From NCBI GenBank assembly GCA_020633325.1, contig JACKDX010000001.1, forward strand, positions 620,001-684,000: 64,000 nt of DNA. Reading direction: 5' to 3'. Under the pieces are notes generated by a model that was given only the letters and a program-made list of their open reading frames with translations, had not been told where the DNA came from and searched no databases. This stretch comes from Myxococcales bacterium (GTDB taxonomy: Bacteria > Myxococcota_A > Polyangia > Polyangiales > GCA-016699535). Below, piece after piece: positions 8,438-16,464 of the stretch. The translations under genes were made by a program, and so were the position numbers. How positions within the stretch are numbered: position 1 is the stretch's first letter; every line of letters starts with the position of its first letter.

Positions 8438-8557
8438 GTAGCTCTGGATGACCCACAAATCAAGCGCATTCACCCTCAATACCTTGAAGATGAATCCTAT
8501 GTGAATATGTTCTTGGATGAAGCGCGCATTGCGGCAGCCGTGCATCACCCACATGTG
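8438..8557 (+). pseudogene. Ser/Thr protein kinase fragment cut by an insertion sequence
   Basis: Translated in the frame that includes 8459-8461, this piece reads IKRIHPQYLEDESYVNMFLD and then EARIAAAVHHPHV, the typical myxobacterial kinase stretch from the VAIK strand through helix C. The frame remains open leftwards to at least 8258 but the part before about 8438 is not recognisable. Homology stops abruptly at HHPHV (about 8557), where the transposase remnant on the other strand begins. No continuation of the kinase is visible beyond the element. It compares with the intact kinase at 41666, which has ISEARLAAQLEHPNIV at the same place. Confidence 0.7.
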
Positions 8558-8981
8558 TCGCGTGTCCGGAGGATTTAAGAAAGTCAGTGGCATAAGCGGC
8601 TTTGTCCGCCAAGCCCACATCCTGCAGCATCCGAAGCACGTAGCTGTAGCTAAGCCCGTAACGCGCTTCGATGTGTGCATGCTCATAGAAGTGTTTTACC
8701 GAGAAGTCTCGATACCCACGGCGGCCGAGCTCACAGAGCGCTTGGACCGTCTCGGGCTTGACCCGAGCTCGTCGGGGAACTCGGTCCCTTTGGTCCATCA
8801 GGGCACTTAGGCCGTGCTGTTTCCAGCCTTCTCTGAGCCGGTACATGTGCCTGGGGCTGATGCCCATCATGTCGGCCGCTTGCAGCCAGCTAATCTGCCC
8901 ATCACTCGCTAAATGCATCACTTTTTCTCTCATTGTCGCTTCCGCCTCTCGGGCGATATCTCGGCATGGTTTCATCTCCAC
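8558..8981 (-). pseudogene. Truncated transposase (helix-turn-helix N-terminal part only)
   Basis: The N-terminal part of a transposase of the IS1202/ISNCY kind is readable. An HTH region contains GQISWLQAADMMGISPRHMYR and then RLREGWKQHGLSALMDQRDR. A second helical region contains RGYRDFSVKHFYEHAH and YSYVLRMLQDVGL. The protein should continue into a DDE catalytic domain of some 250 residues, but the frame passes into unrelated sequence at about 8557 (antisense of the kinase fragment). It cannot be active. The start could be the ATG at 8981 or the internal ATG at 8933. Confidence 0.75.
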
Positions 8982-9056
8982 GCTTTGAATCGCCCCTCCT
9001 TTGTTTCAAGACGGACATTCTTTCAGCCTCATGCCTGTGACATTCTTTAGCCTCCT
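8558..9056 (-). mobile_element. Insertion sequence remnant, IS1202/ISNCY-like
   Basis: This block contains the transposase fragment below and, beyond its start, two near-identical direct repeats, GACATTCTTTCAGCCTC at 9014-9030 and GACATTCTTTAGCCTC at 9039-9054. Repeated GACATT-type words near the tips are reminiscent of IS1202-type elements and may be the transposase-binding end. The inner end is cut inside the transposase gene at the kinase junction, so only one terminus survives. The family call rests on the HTH layout of the protein and is moderate. Confidence 0.55.
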
Positions 9057-9109
9057 TACAGTGATTGAGAATCGCGTTGCCCTTCGTTTGGAAGGTGCTA
9101 GTAAACGTT

Positions 9110-10669
9110 GTGATTATTAGGCTGGCAGGCATGCTTGTGATCGGCGCTGCATTTTTCTGCAGTTGTCATCGCGACTTATCCAGCGAGCAGCAGGCGCAAA
9201 CGGGCGGCCATTCAATGACATCGACATTGAATCTAAGAGAGGGTCAATGGCAACCTGCGTGGTATTGGGTCTCGGCTCGAACAGATAATGTGAAACATTG
9301 GCAACTCGATGAACGACGGAGCCAATTCATTCCTGTGACAGAACTGCTTTACAATAGACTTCTAGAATCTGCGCGCCCTTTGGGAGCAATGGCGCTGTTT
9401 GATGTCTGGCAGGACGCTGATGGATCGTGGTGGGGTCTTGAAGGCTTGTCACCTTTGACGTTGGTTGAACTTGCTATGCAACCGATACCGGTTGGCAGTT
9501 CACCGCCTGAAGCCCCTAAGTTTAGTGCTCAGCTCATGCCCGCTCAACTCCGTTCATGCCCGCATTACGGCATCGATAGTTATGGCCGTTTGAGCATCAC
9601 CGGAGCAACACGCGCTCGCGCTTCAGATTCGATGCTTTCAATGTCCGTTTCAGATGCGTATTCGTTGATTGCCGACGAAGCCGGATGGTCTATCGTGAGC
9701 AAAGCTTGCGTCCGGGTTCCGGGCACGATGCGCGATGTCGTGACTATCGTATTTGATCTGGATGAGACTGTTGCATACGACGTCCATGGCTCTTACGACG
9801 GACCTGGGTTGATTGAGTTTATCGACCCCGAGTTTCACTCGCGGGTGCGCACGCGAATCCTACCGGGTTTCGAAGAACTCATTGCTTGGCTCGATGCTAT
9901 GCCTGATACTGCGATTGGATTTTTATCCCACGCGCATCCAACGAGGTTGATACCGTTACTGCAAGCGATTCGCTTGGCTGACGGCAGAAGCCTTTACGAC
10001 GTATGCAACATCGTGTTTTCGATGCGAGGCACAAAGGACGTGCGTGTTCTAAGAGGCGCAAATCATCGGCGTGTAATTTTAATCGATAACGACACACACA
10101 TGACCAATCAGCAGTATCGCAACATGCTGCATCTGCCTCAGGCATGGCAGATATGGAAAGTGGGATACGCAGAATATCTTGCGGAAGCCCATTTTGACGA
10201 AATCTTATTTTCTGAAGCCGTGTACTATTATCATCATTATAATCCTGATCAGATGACGGCCAACCCACTCACGCGTGATGCTTCATTTAGAATGAAAGCA
10301 GCCGAGCCCGCCAAAGCATTCTTGATTGCTGGTGTTTTAGACACCGTGCTGAAGGCAGAGCGCGAGACACCGGGCACATTGTTGGACACACTTGCCGCGT
10401 TTCGTCCTGCGAATCAGGATGTAGATGGAACGGGAGCAGACTACCCCGACCTGATGGCGAACGACACGCTGCAGCAGCAGGGCTTGTCGATACTACGCGC
10501 ATTCAACTCATCACTGACCCTGCCCGATCGAACCTGGTTGATGACCGAGGTGCCCAAAGCAACTTGGTCTTCCGAAGCAAACACCGTCCAATACACCTAC
10601 GATTCAGGCGATGAATCCAAGACCTTTATTTGGCACCGTTTGGGCAAGGGCGATTGGTACGATGAGTAG
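9110..10669 (+). CDS. Lipoprotein with C-terminal FCP1/NLI-type HAD phosphatase domain
   Basis: The approximately 519-residue product begins with a short lipoprotein signal ending GAAFFCSC, so the mature protein would be lipid-anchored outside the cytoplasm. The first ~200 residues form an unrecognised domain with the motif CPHYGIDSYGRLSITG. Residues from about 210 match the HAD superfamily, FCP1/NLI-interacting-factor branch. The nucleophile motif is FDLDET (Asp216 and Asp218), then ILPGFEELIAWL, FLSHAH at motif II, and RVILIDNDT at motif III. About 170 more residues follow with no recognised domain. FCP1-type phosphatases are normally cytoplasmic or nuclear, so an exported version is odd. 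I chose GTG 9110 (GGAAGG upstream); TTG 9065 and ATG 9131 are alternatives. A broken paralogue lies at 13231. Confidence 0.75.
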   Translation: MIIRLAGMLVIGAAFFCSCHRDLSSEQQAQTGGHSMTSTLNLREGQWQPAWYWVSARTDNVKHWQLDERRSQFIPVTELLYNRLLESARPLGAMALFDVWQDADGSWWGLEGLSPLTLVELAMQPIPVGSSPPEAPKFSAQLMPAQLRSCPHYGIDSYGRLSITGATRARASDSMLSMSVSDAYSLIADEAGWSIVSKACVRVPGTMRDVVTIVFDLDETVAYDVHGSYDGPGLIEFIDPEFHSRVRTRILPGFEELIAWLDAMPDTAIGFLSHAHPTRLIPLLQAIRLADGRSLYDVCNIVFSMRGTKDVRVLRGANHRRVILIDNDTHMTNQQYRNMLHLPQAWQIWKVGYAEYLAEAHFDEILFSEAVYYYHHYNPDQMTANPLTRDASFRMKAAEPAKAFLIAGVLDTVLKAERETPGTLLDTLAAFRPANQDVDGTGADYPDLMANDTLQQQGLSILRAFNSSLTLPDRTWLMTEVPKATWSSEANTVQYTYDSGDESKTFIWHRLGKGDWYDE

Positions 10670-10904
10670 TGTTTCACATCTCCGAACCATTCGACACCAT
10701 CATGGTTTGCTCTTGCGTCAGCGATTTTAGATGCTAATTAGCTAGATGTTTCGGGTTGCTTCGAGGCACACATTGGTCCCTCTTTTGTGCTGGACGAAAA
10801 CCGGGGCGCGCTGTTGGCCTCTCGCATCTTAGATGACGGTGCACAACTTGAGGTGCTGCATACACAGTTGAACCTCGATGGCCTACTCCCAATGGTCAGC
10901 ACTG
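10670..10904. other. Non-coding stretch with an unassigned coding remnant
   Basis: No complete gene is visible. On the plus strand, about 10754-10905, an open frame reads IGPSFVLDENRGALLAS then ILDDGAQLEVLHTQLNLDGL. This looks protein-like but I cannot assign it. It stops being readable at the edge of the transposase remnant to its right, which suggests a gene cut by that element. Confidence 0.35.
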
Positions 10905-11471
10905 GTTCGCCACAATTTGTATTCCGCCATCAGCCGTGCCACCCGTTTGTGATTCACACAAAAGCCCTCGGCTTTGAGCTCTGCCGTCATGCGAGGCGAG
11001 CCGTAGTGCCGCTTGTAGCGATGGGCGTGAATCTCAGTCATCGCACCCACTATAGGGGCATCACGCTCTATCTTCTGAGCGCTTCGGGCTCTAACGTCGT
11101 AGTGACTGCTCCGAGATAAGCCAAACGCCGAGCACAGGCGCCGAACCGCATGATGCTCTGCTTGCTCCTTGAAAAAAGACCGTTTCACAGCCCCTCCTTG
11201 GCGAAGTACTGGGTGGCTTTTTTTCCTCCCGCAATTGAGCGACCTCACGCCGAAGACGTCGAATTTCGGCCAGCTCTTCTTTGGTCGCAGGCCGCTCCCT
11301 GTCGCTTTGCTCCCTACCACTACCTTTCTGCATGGCAGCAAGCACCATGCCCGTCCATGCATCGCTCGAAATGCTGGCGGCCATCTCCTCAAGACGGAGC
11401 GCCATCGCTTCATGGCCCATCTCGGCCAAGTGCTCAGCGGCTGGAGCTAGCGTCTGCGAAAGATGAGCCAT
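10905..11471 (-). mobile_element. IS3-family element remnant (orfA frameshifted, orfB truncated)
   Basis: OrfA starts at 11471 and contains the leucine-zipper-like ATKEELAEIRRLRREVAQLR. Just after it, near a run of seven A residues, the frame shifts: the normal orfA end KKATQYFAKEGL is present but one frame over, and a few residues before it are missing. OrfB starts at GTG 11188 with VKRSFFKEQAEHHAVRRLC and continues through HYGSPRMTAELKAEG and NHKRVARLMAEYKL. It then meets foreign sequence near 10905, before any DDE residue of the integrase core. The element cannot transpose by itself. Inverted terminal repeats were not identified. Confidence 0.85.
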
Positions 11472-11482
11472 GGGCCTACACC

Positions 11483-12061
11483 ATGAATAGGATCTTTGGC
11501 AGCCATGGAGCGGCGTTAATGTTGGGCTCTGGTGTTGTGTTATTGATAATTATTGGTCTGATTGTCCACGGCTGGTCGAGATCAGCGACGATTCGCACAC
11601 AGCTTGCACCACATTCACAGTTAAGCGATCGAGAGCTGACGGGTGTTGTATTTAGCGTCGCTGGCTACGACGATCCGGAGTTGGTCGAAGATGGCCCGCT
11701 TGGTGGTGCGGCAATCATCGATAAAGGTGGATAAGTCAGCATCGATGAATTGTGCAATGATATAGACACACTTTCTTTAGAGCACGAGGTGTGTATTGCC
11801 ATCTGTGATAGCCAGAACGGTCTCCTCAAAGTCATGGACGAGCAGGCACGGCAGTGGATCATTCCGGTTGGCATCGGGGCAGCCCCGACTGTCGGGGTTG
11901 CCCAAGTGATTGCCATGACCTCTCTTACCCTGCAGCTAAGAAATAAGAGCATTGATCCTAATCTCGTAGATGACATTGTCTTCGGTAATATCGAGTCGTG
12001 GGCTACCGTTTCTAGGTCGACACTAGAGGACGCGGGCTGTCTGGTGCGTATGAGTTGCTAG
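11483..12061 (+). pseudogene. Unknown membrane-anchored protein interrupted by one in-frame stop
   Basis: An ATG at 11483 opens a frame with one hydrophobic segment (about residues 10-30, MLGSGVVLLIIIGLIVHGW) and then a soluble region. A TAA at 11732-11734 ends it after 83 codons, but the same frame continues without another stop for 109 codons to TAG at 12059-12061. Its sequence is protein-like, with VCIAICDSQNGLL and QWIIPVGIGAAPTVGVAQV. Both halves look like one gene with a nonsense change. The alternative is two small genes, but the second half lacks a good start. I do not recognise the family. Confidence 0.6.
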
Positions 12062-12065
12062 AGTA

Positions 12066-12200
12066 ATGGCTCTTCGTATGGGTACAGCAATTTGCCTTCT
12101 CGTATTGGCAACTAGCTGCCAAAGAGATGTCCCTAGCCAACCAGCTTGGTCAGGCGTTCTGATACCTTTGCAGTTCGATCCACCCTGGGGTTCAGCGTAA
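12066..12200 (+). CDS. Very short lipoprotein, possibly a truncated paralogue
   Basis: This 44-codon frame begins ATG four bases after the preceding stop and encodes a clear lipoprotein signal, AICLLVLATSC, followed by QRDVPSQPAWSGVL and a stop. The C-x-RD start of the mature part resembles CHRD in the HAD lipoprotein at 9110. The end of the frame coincides with a 27-bp sequence repeated at 14015. It may be a true tiny lipoprotein or, more likely in this decayed zone, the front end of a lost lipoprotein gene. The 3' end overlaps the convergent gene by 9 bp. Confidence 0.45.
   Translation: MALRMGTAICLLVLATSCQRDVPSQPAWSGVLIPLQFDPPWGSA
12134..12160 (+). repeat. 27-bp direct repeat, copy 1
   Basis: This copy and 14015-14041 agree at 24 of 27 positions; the core CTTGGTCAGGCGTTCT is identical in both. 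The two copies are 1.88 kb apart in the same orientation and flank the minus-strand gene at 12192 and the broken HAD paralogue. In one reading frame both encode P-x-WSGVL, so they may be leftovers of duplicated coding sequence. Confidence 0.6.
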
Positions 12201-13016
12201 GGGCGACGCGGTCAACTTGACGTCGTCACCATTCAGTATCAACGGAAGGCTTATACCTAGTCCGATGAGAGGCGTTGCGAGCCCTGCTATCAAAAGAGGC
12301 GTGCTAACTTCCTTGGGGCAGTTTCCTGTCAGGCAATCTGTTTCGTCACCGAGGAAAAACGACGCCATCGTCAAGCCGAGGCCAACGACCGCGCTAGTAA
12401 TCAAAATTACCCATCCTGCAATCCGGCTCCCCTTATCGGAATCGTATTCGCCCGTTAGCACAAGGGGTTCGCTCACTGACACAGGCTCCTCGACCTCCAC
12501 TGGGTTCCCTTTACCTAGGGACAAAGCAAAGTCGTGGCTTCCCGCCATCAGATCAATGTCACACGGCGCTGTGCAGATTCTTCGATATCCCTTGGCCGTG
12601 TAGGCCCCACCCCTTTGACTCCCTGTACCCGCAACAACAACCATGGCGCTGGAGGTCTGGTTATGTAAAGTCAATGCATCTTCAGTACCGTGCGCTTTAA
12701 ATTTCACGCGAACCCTCTTGCCTCGGACAAGGACAGCATCTTGGACATCGGCGCTCGATACTTCCGATTGTTTGGCACCGGCTTCTGCTGGTCCTGCATA
12801 GGTGACCGAGTCAATGGGGTAGCGGACAGATCGGCCATCAACAGTTTGAAGTTGAACGTGGCTGTCAGGAATTTTTTCCAGGATGGTGCCGCGAACCATG
12901 CCGCCAGACTTGAAGCGCACCACGTCGGGAGGGACGGTTTGTCCCAGGACTGGTGTTGCGCCAAGTATGGTTTGCCATCCGCTTAGTACGAGCACCAACA
13001 ACATTCGTTTAGACAT
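12192..13016 (-). CDS. Exported protein with PEGA-like region and two C-terminal membrane helices
   Basis: The 274-residue product starts at an ATG preceded by GGGGAGGG (the frame is open further upstream but that part lacks protein character). A signal peptide runs to about GATPVLGQ. An SH3-like stretch with SHVQLQTVDGRSVRYPIDSV follows, and a PEGA-like region with YRRICTAPCDIDLMAGSHDF. Near the C-terminus are two hydrophobic segments (AGWVILITSAVVGLGLTMAS and STPLLIAGLATPLIGLGISL). This resembles uncharacterised myxobacterial envelope proteins. Its upstream side faces the broken HAD lipoprotein, its 3' end the short lipoprotein. Confidence 0.8.
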   Translation of the reverse strand: MSKRMLLVLVLSGWQTILGATPVLGQTVPPDVVRFKSGGMVRGTILEKIPDSHVQLQTVDGRSVRYPIDSVTYAGPAEAGAKQSEVSSADVQDAVLVRGKRVRVKFKAHGTEDALTLHNQTSSAMVVVAGTGSQRGGAYTAKGYRRICTAPCDIDLMAGSHDFALSLGKGNPVEVEEPVSVSEPLVLTGEYDSDKGSRIAGWVILITSAVVGLGLTMASFFLGDETDCLTGNCPKEVSTPLLIAGLATPLIGLGISLPLILNGDDVKLTASPLR

Positions 13017-13230
13017 TTCACCCTCCCCTCGCTGAGGAATCAGGGTATTCGAGTGCCCGGGCAAGTCAAAAAAAGCGCGTGGGACATCTCTGTGGTCATA
13101 GTTGAATGGAGCTCGCTGCTGGCGGGTCGGCTGGCTGCATGCTAGGAGCAGCAGTGGCTTCTGCAACTATTGTTGTATTCTCAGATCTTCCAGTCGTCTG
13201 CCTTACTGGCTCGTGTCCATAGCTCAGCTA

Positions 13231-14004
13231 ATGGCTTGCGCATCGGCGCTCGACCAGCCGCAAAGCCACGACACCGATGCTCAAGCGCCCTCGGATTTGA
13301 GACTTTGGAGGGTGTGGCAGTCAGCAGAAACACCGCTTTTTCAACTCTCCCCCTCACGGGGTGCCCTATACCTCACGCACGGGCTTTCATCGGCTGAGAC
13401 AAGGTGGTTTGCGTGGTTGGGCAAGTATCCTTCCGAGGGAGATTACCGTTGGGCGATTCGGCACGGCGACAATGATACCAGCATCAGCTTAGCGAAGATG
13501 TTCACATCCTCTGACGAGTCAATTGAGGTGCAACCGCTGTACCTTGCTAAGCAGCATCAGTGCCCCACGTACCGGCTATCCGAGGAAGGGCGGCTGCACC
13601 GGCAACCCGGCAGCGATCCGAATCAGGCGCTGAGAGTCGTTCACCAAGACGCTAGCTACGTCCATGGCATCAATACACAGGGAGACCACGTAATACTCAG
13701 TCGTCATTGCCTGTATGTCACGCGTCCGTGGATTCACTTGGTATTTGATCTGGACGAAACGTTAGTTTGGTCGGAATGTGATAACCCCAAATCGTCTTCT
13801 AAGCTTGATCATGGGTACGGTCCGGATTGCGTAGCCGACGGGGTGGTTGAGCTGTTGCGCTGGATAGGATCGCTCCCGCAAGTGCGCATCTCATTCTGGA
13901 GCGCCTATTTTGCGCGAATCCACTCGCCTCGGACACGGATGGATTCTGCGGCGTCGGCGAAAAAGTCCTCGAAAAAAGCAGCCGTGGGCGCACTGGTTCC
14001 CTAA
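13231..14004 (+). pseudogene. Broken paralogue of the HAD-type lipoprotein phosphatase
   Basis: This is a second copy of the family seen at 9110. A lipoprotein-like signal ends LMAC, although the best ATG (13231) lies inside it, so the front end may be damaged or use a non-ATG start upstream. The family motif appears as CPTYRLSEEGRLHRQPG, and the HAD nucleophile as FDLDETLVW (first Asp at about residue 173 from 13231). Homology is lost at SFWSAYFARIHSP; the next recognisable residues, DTDGFCGVGEKVLE, are in another frame, which points to a frameshift. HAD motif III and the C-terminal region are missing. Confidence 0.65.
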
Positions 14005-14014
14005 GGCCGTGAAC

Positions 14015-14041
14015 TAGCTCACCAACTTGGTCAGGCGTTCT
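14015..14041 (+). repeat. 27-bp direct repeat, copy 2
   Basis: Partner of the copy at 12134-12160, in the same orientation, differing at three positions. It sits directly after the broken HAD paralogue. In frame it encodes SPTWSGVLGI, similar to QPAWSGVLI of the short lipoprotein, which supports a coding-duplication origin rather than a regulatory site. Confidence 0.6.
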
Positions 14042-14106
14042 AGGAATATCACTGCACTCGCCGCTGTTTGCAACTGTTGCCATAGTCGCTGGCGTTACGC
14101 AATCCT

Positions 14107-15666
14107 TCAATCGCAAGCCGCGGCGAACGCGTTATACACACTGCTGATACCCCCTGTCAGATAGTGCAACAGCCGATCACGCACGAACTCATGAACATGC
14201 GTGCCATCGGTGCCGTCGAAATAAGGCCTAGTGTAATCGGGAGCGGACGGTGTAAATCCGACCTCAATCAGCATAGCGATAAGCGCTTGCGCCAGGTCGC
14301 AAGCTGCCTCCTTATCCCAATTTTGCCCTAGATTGAGAAGCACTAAGTAAAGAGCGTTTAACATTTTTGCCAAAGGCTCGACAATCTCCTTATAGAAAGG
14401 CGTCAATGCTTCACCAATGCCGACTTCAGACAACTCTGCACAACGCGGATCCTGATCTCCTACCGCGTTGCAGTGTCTAAGCATCGCCTGCACATATAGC
14501 AGAATCCGTCGCACCATCTCCACAAACGCCTCCCTGTGATCGGGATTGTTAAGGTCAATCTCCCATTCCTCGCCATTCGGCCAGGTGATCACGATGTGGC
14601 CGTCTTTGTCTCGCACCTGGGGATAACTGCTCGCACTGAGCACGCTGAGCGCTGCTTCAAGCTTGGCCATATCCAAGGCCGTCGAGCTCGCAAGCACAGG
14701 CGAGGGAAGATTGATGCCAGCAGAGGGTGAGCTTCGTAGCACCGCAAAAACGCCCCCGATACCTATGGCGCCAAGACCAAGGATCACTGCCGCTCGCAAT
14801 ACACGGCCGGCCGAACTGGGTGCTCCATTGACCACAATGCCCGCATACGCGACGCGCTCTAGTTCCGCGAAGGTGGTGGTACCAATCAAGCGGTTAGCGT
14901 CACCTTTGGTAAGGCGAACAAAATAGCCATCTTGACCATCTTGGCGGCATTCGTCCCCAGGGTGGTTAGGACCTAGATAATTGTTGCCATCGAAATCAAT
15001 GAGCGCACGGCCCACGGAGCTGTCCCAAAAGGCTTCGGGTATGCATGTGTCAAGCGCCTCCACCTCATTGGTGGCCGGCACAATTCTCAGAGCCACCGAG
15101 GTCACGTCCAGATACAACGGCATCACCGCTCCATCATTATCTAACACCGGCCTTAACAGAGCCGTGTTCTGGATCTGCGTCGAGGATGAAACCAACGAAC
15201 CGCAGGTGTCGAGAGTTGCCGTCTGTAGGACCGACTCAGTGCGGATGCCGATGCCTTTGGGGTCATGCGATGTCAGAGCGATACCCAAGAGCTGATTCTT
15301 CTCGACAAAGAACGTGGGAGATGGCTCTACGTTGGTCAGCTCGATCGCTGCCAGTCCGCTATCGAAGTAAGTACAACTCCCTGGCGCGCTGTCACGGTCG
15401 TTATGTCCAATCAGGGCGACAAAGCCACCCGTTTGCACCGTGCGACTAAGTATCAACGAGCCCGCAGCACCCGAGCTATCCAACTGCAATGTATAAAGTT
15501 GAGCACCGGGCTTGACCCAAACTCGCCCAAACTCTGCGCCCATGGCGGCCTGCTCATCGCTTAGCCCGTTAGATGCCTCCACAGAGCAACCCAGCGACGA
15601 GACAATTGTCAGCAGGAACACTAACTGAACGACATAGTGAATCACTTGCATATGCTTGCCAAACAT
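14107..15666 (-). CDS. Large lipoprotein of unknown function
   Basis: The 519-residue product begins with a lipoprotein signal whose lipobox is VSSLGC (Cys at about residue 27); a GGAGAG four bases before the ATG supports this start. The first ~280 residues look like an extracytoplasmic beta-rich domain with several cysteines (for example SCTYFDSG and DECRQDGQDGYFVRL). A hydrophobic segment, LRAAVILGLGAIGIGGVFAV, lies near residue 300. A more helical C-terminal part follows, with EMVRRILLYVQAMLRHC and CDLAQALIAMLIEVGF. I recognise no known domain. It could be an outer-surface protein of this lineage. Confidence 0.75.
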   Translation of the reverse strand: MFGKHMQVIHYVVQLVFLLTIVSSLGCSVEASNGLSDEQAAMGAEFGRVWVKPGAQLYTLQLDSSGAAGSLILSRTVQTGGFVALIGHNDRDSAPGSCTYFDSGLAAIELTNVEPSPTFFVEKNQLLGIALTSHDPKGIGIRTESVLQTATLDTCGSLVSSSTQIQNTALLRPVLDNDGAVMPLYLDVTSVALRIVPATNEVEALDTCIPEAFWDSSVGRALIDFDGNNYLGPNHPGDECRQDGQDGYFVRLTKGDANRLIGTTTFAELERVAYAGIVVNGAPSSAGRVLRAAVILGLGAIGIGGVFAVLRSSPSAGINLPSPVLASSTALDMAKLEAALSVLSASSYPQVRDKDGHIVITWPNGEEWEIDLNNPDHREAFVEMVRRILLYVQAMLRHCNAVGDQDPRCAELSEVGIGEALTPFYKEIVEPLAKMLNALYLVLLNLGQNWDKEAACDLAQALIAMLIEVGFTPSAPDYTRPYFDGTDGTHVHEFVRDRLLHYLTGGISSVYNAFAAACD

Positions 15667-15858
15667 GGACTCTCCTGTGCCTCGGTCAAGGCTCCCCAGT
15701 TGATTAGCAATTATCGTGCCGGCACCTGCTCAAGCAATTGTGCCAACATTCTCGAAGGTTGCCTCGACTACCTGAAGGCCTCGCTTGGGCGCGAATCAGT
15801 ATTTGGGTATACCAGACCCCAGACACGATGAACTTCTGGAACCTAACTGTGGTGAACA

Positions 15859-16119
15859 CTAGGCCGCTGATTCCTCATCGATGTCCCAGCTAGGAAATAC
15901 CAACACTGCAGGGTGACAACGCAGAGCACGTGCCAAGAGCTTAGCACGTTCAACACCAAGACCCACACGGTCATTTTCAATCGCCGATAAGGTAGATTGT
16001 GGAATGCCTGTCTTATGTGCCAATTCGTTCTGACTGATACATTGGAGCTCTCGCAGAATACGCACAGACTCACCGGGGGTTACCCTGACTCGTTGCTTTG
16101 CTGGACGAAATGCGCTCAT
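15859..16119 (-). CDS. XRE-family antitoxin (HigA-like)
   Basis: The 86-residue protein has a compact helix-turn-helix: ESVRILRELQCISQNELAHK, then TGIPQSTLSAIENDRVGLG and RAKLLARALRCHPAVLVF. It lies downstream of a RelE/HigB-like toxin frame, with the toxin stop and antitoxin start overlapping as TAATG. Toxin-first order is typical for HigBA-type modules. The antitoxin would bind the toxin and the shared promoter. The toxin partner carries a nonsense codon, so this antitoxin may now be an orphan. Confidence 0.8.
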   Translation of the reverse strand: MSAFRPAKQRVRVTPGESVRILRELQCISQNELAHKTGIPQSTLSAIENDRVGLGVERAKLLARALRCHPAVLVFPSWDIDEESAA

Positions 16120-16430
16120 TACTTCCTCCGATAGTCGTGAGGATTAACTTCCATGATATACACACACAGCCTATTCGATTCTATCTTATAGATAAGCCGA
16201 TACTGGAGCCCCAACCGGGATGAACGGTAACCAGCCCATTCTCCACGTAAGGCCTCATCATGAAAACCTTTGATTTCACGTAAACCCATAGGTCCCGAAA
16301 TTTTAACAATATCTTTCCATTAGGCCTTCTTGAGTAAGTCTGGATTTTCATCTCGTCCAGCAATTGGAATGACGCGGGCCTGTTTCAACAGGTAGCTCAA
16401 TATCGGAATGTCTAAAAATTTATAATACAT
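16119..16430 (-). pseudogene. RelE/HigB-like toxin with a premature stop
   Basis: Reading down from ATG 16430 the frame gives MYYKFLDIPILSYLLKQARV, then IAGRDENPDLLKKA, a TAA at 16322-16320 (codon 37), and then WKDIVKISGPMGLREIKGFH. The end contains GEWAGYRSSRLGLQYRLIYK and YIMEVNPHDYRRK. The second part is the conserved core of a RelE/HigB-type mRNA interferase. The family usually has Gln where the stop sits, so a single CAA to TAA change would explain it. An internal ATG in SGPMGL could in principle give a shortened product of about 54 residues. Confidence 0.7.
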
Positions 16431-16464
16431 CACAAATCGAGTTGGCCGACGAATCGCTCCAGCG

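Noticed and set aside
8258..8686. A 142-codon minus-strand frame next to the transposase remnant
   Set aside because: It spans the antisense of the kinase fragment and part of the transposase in the wrong frame; no homology of its own.
13021..13166. Upstream extension of the PEGA-like gene (50 extra codons)
   Set aside because: The extension lacks protein character, and a strong GGGGAGGG site sits before the ATG at 13016.
15667..15858. Open plus-strand frame around 15700-15831 with NCANILEGCLDYLKASLG
   Set aside because: It looks slightly protein-like but is short, without a proper start, and lies in the promoter side of the lipoprotein gene; too weak to call.
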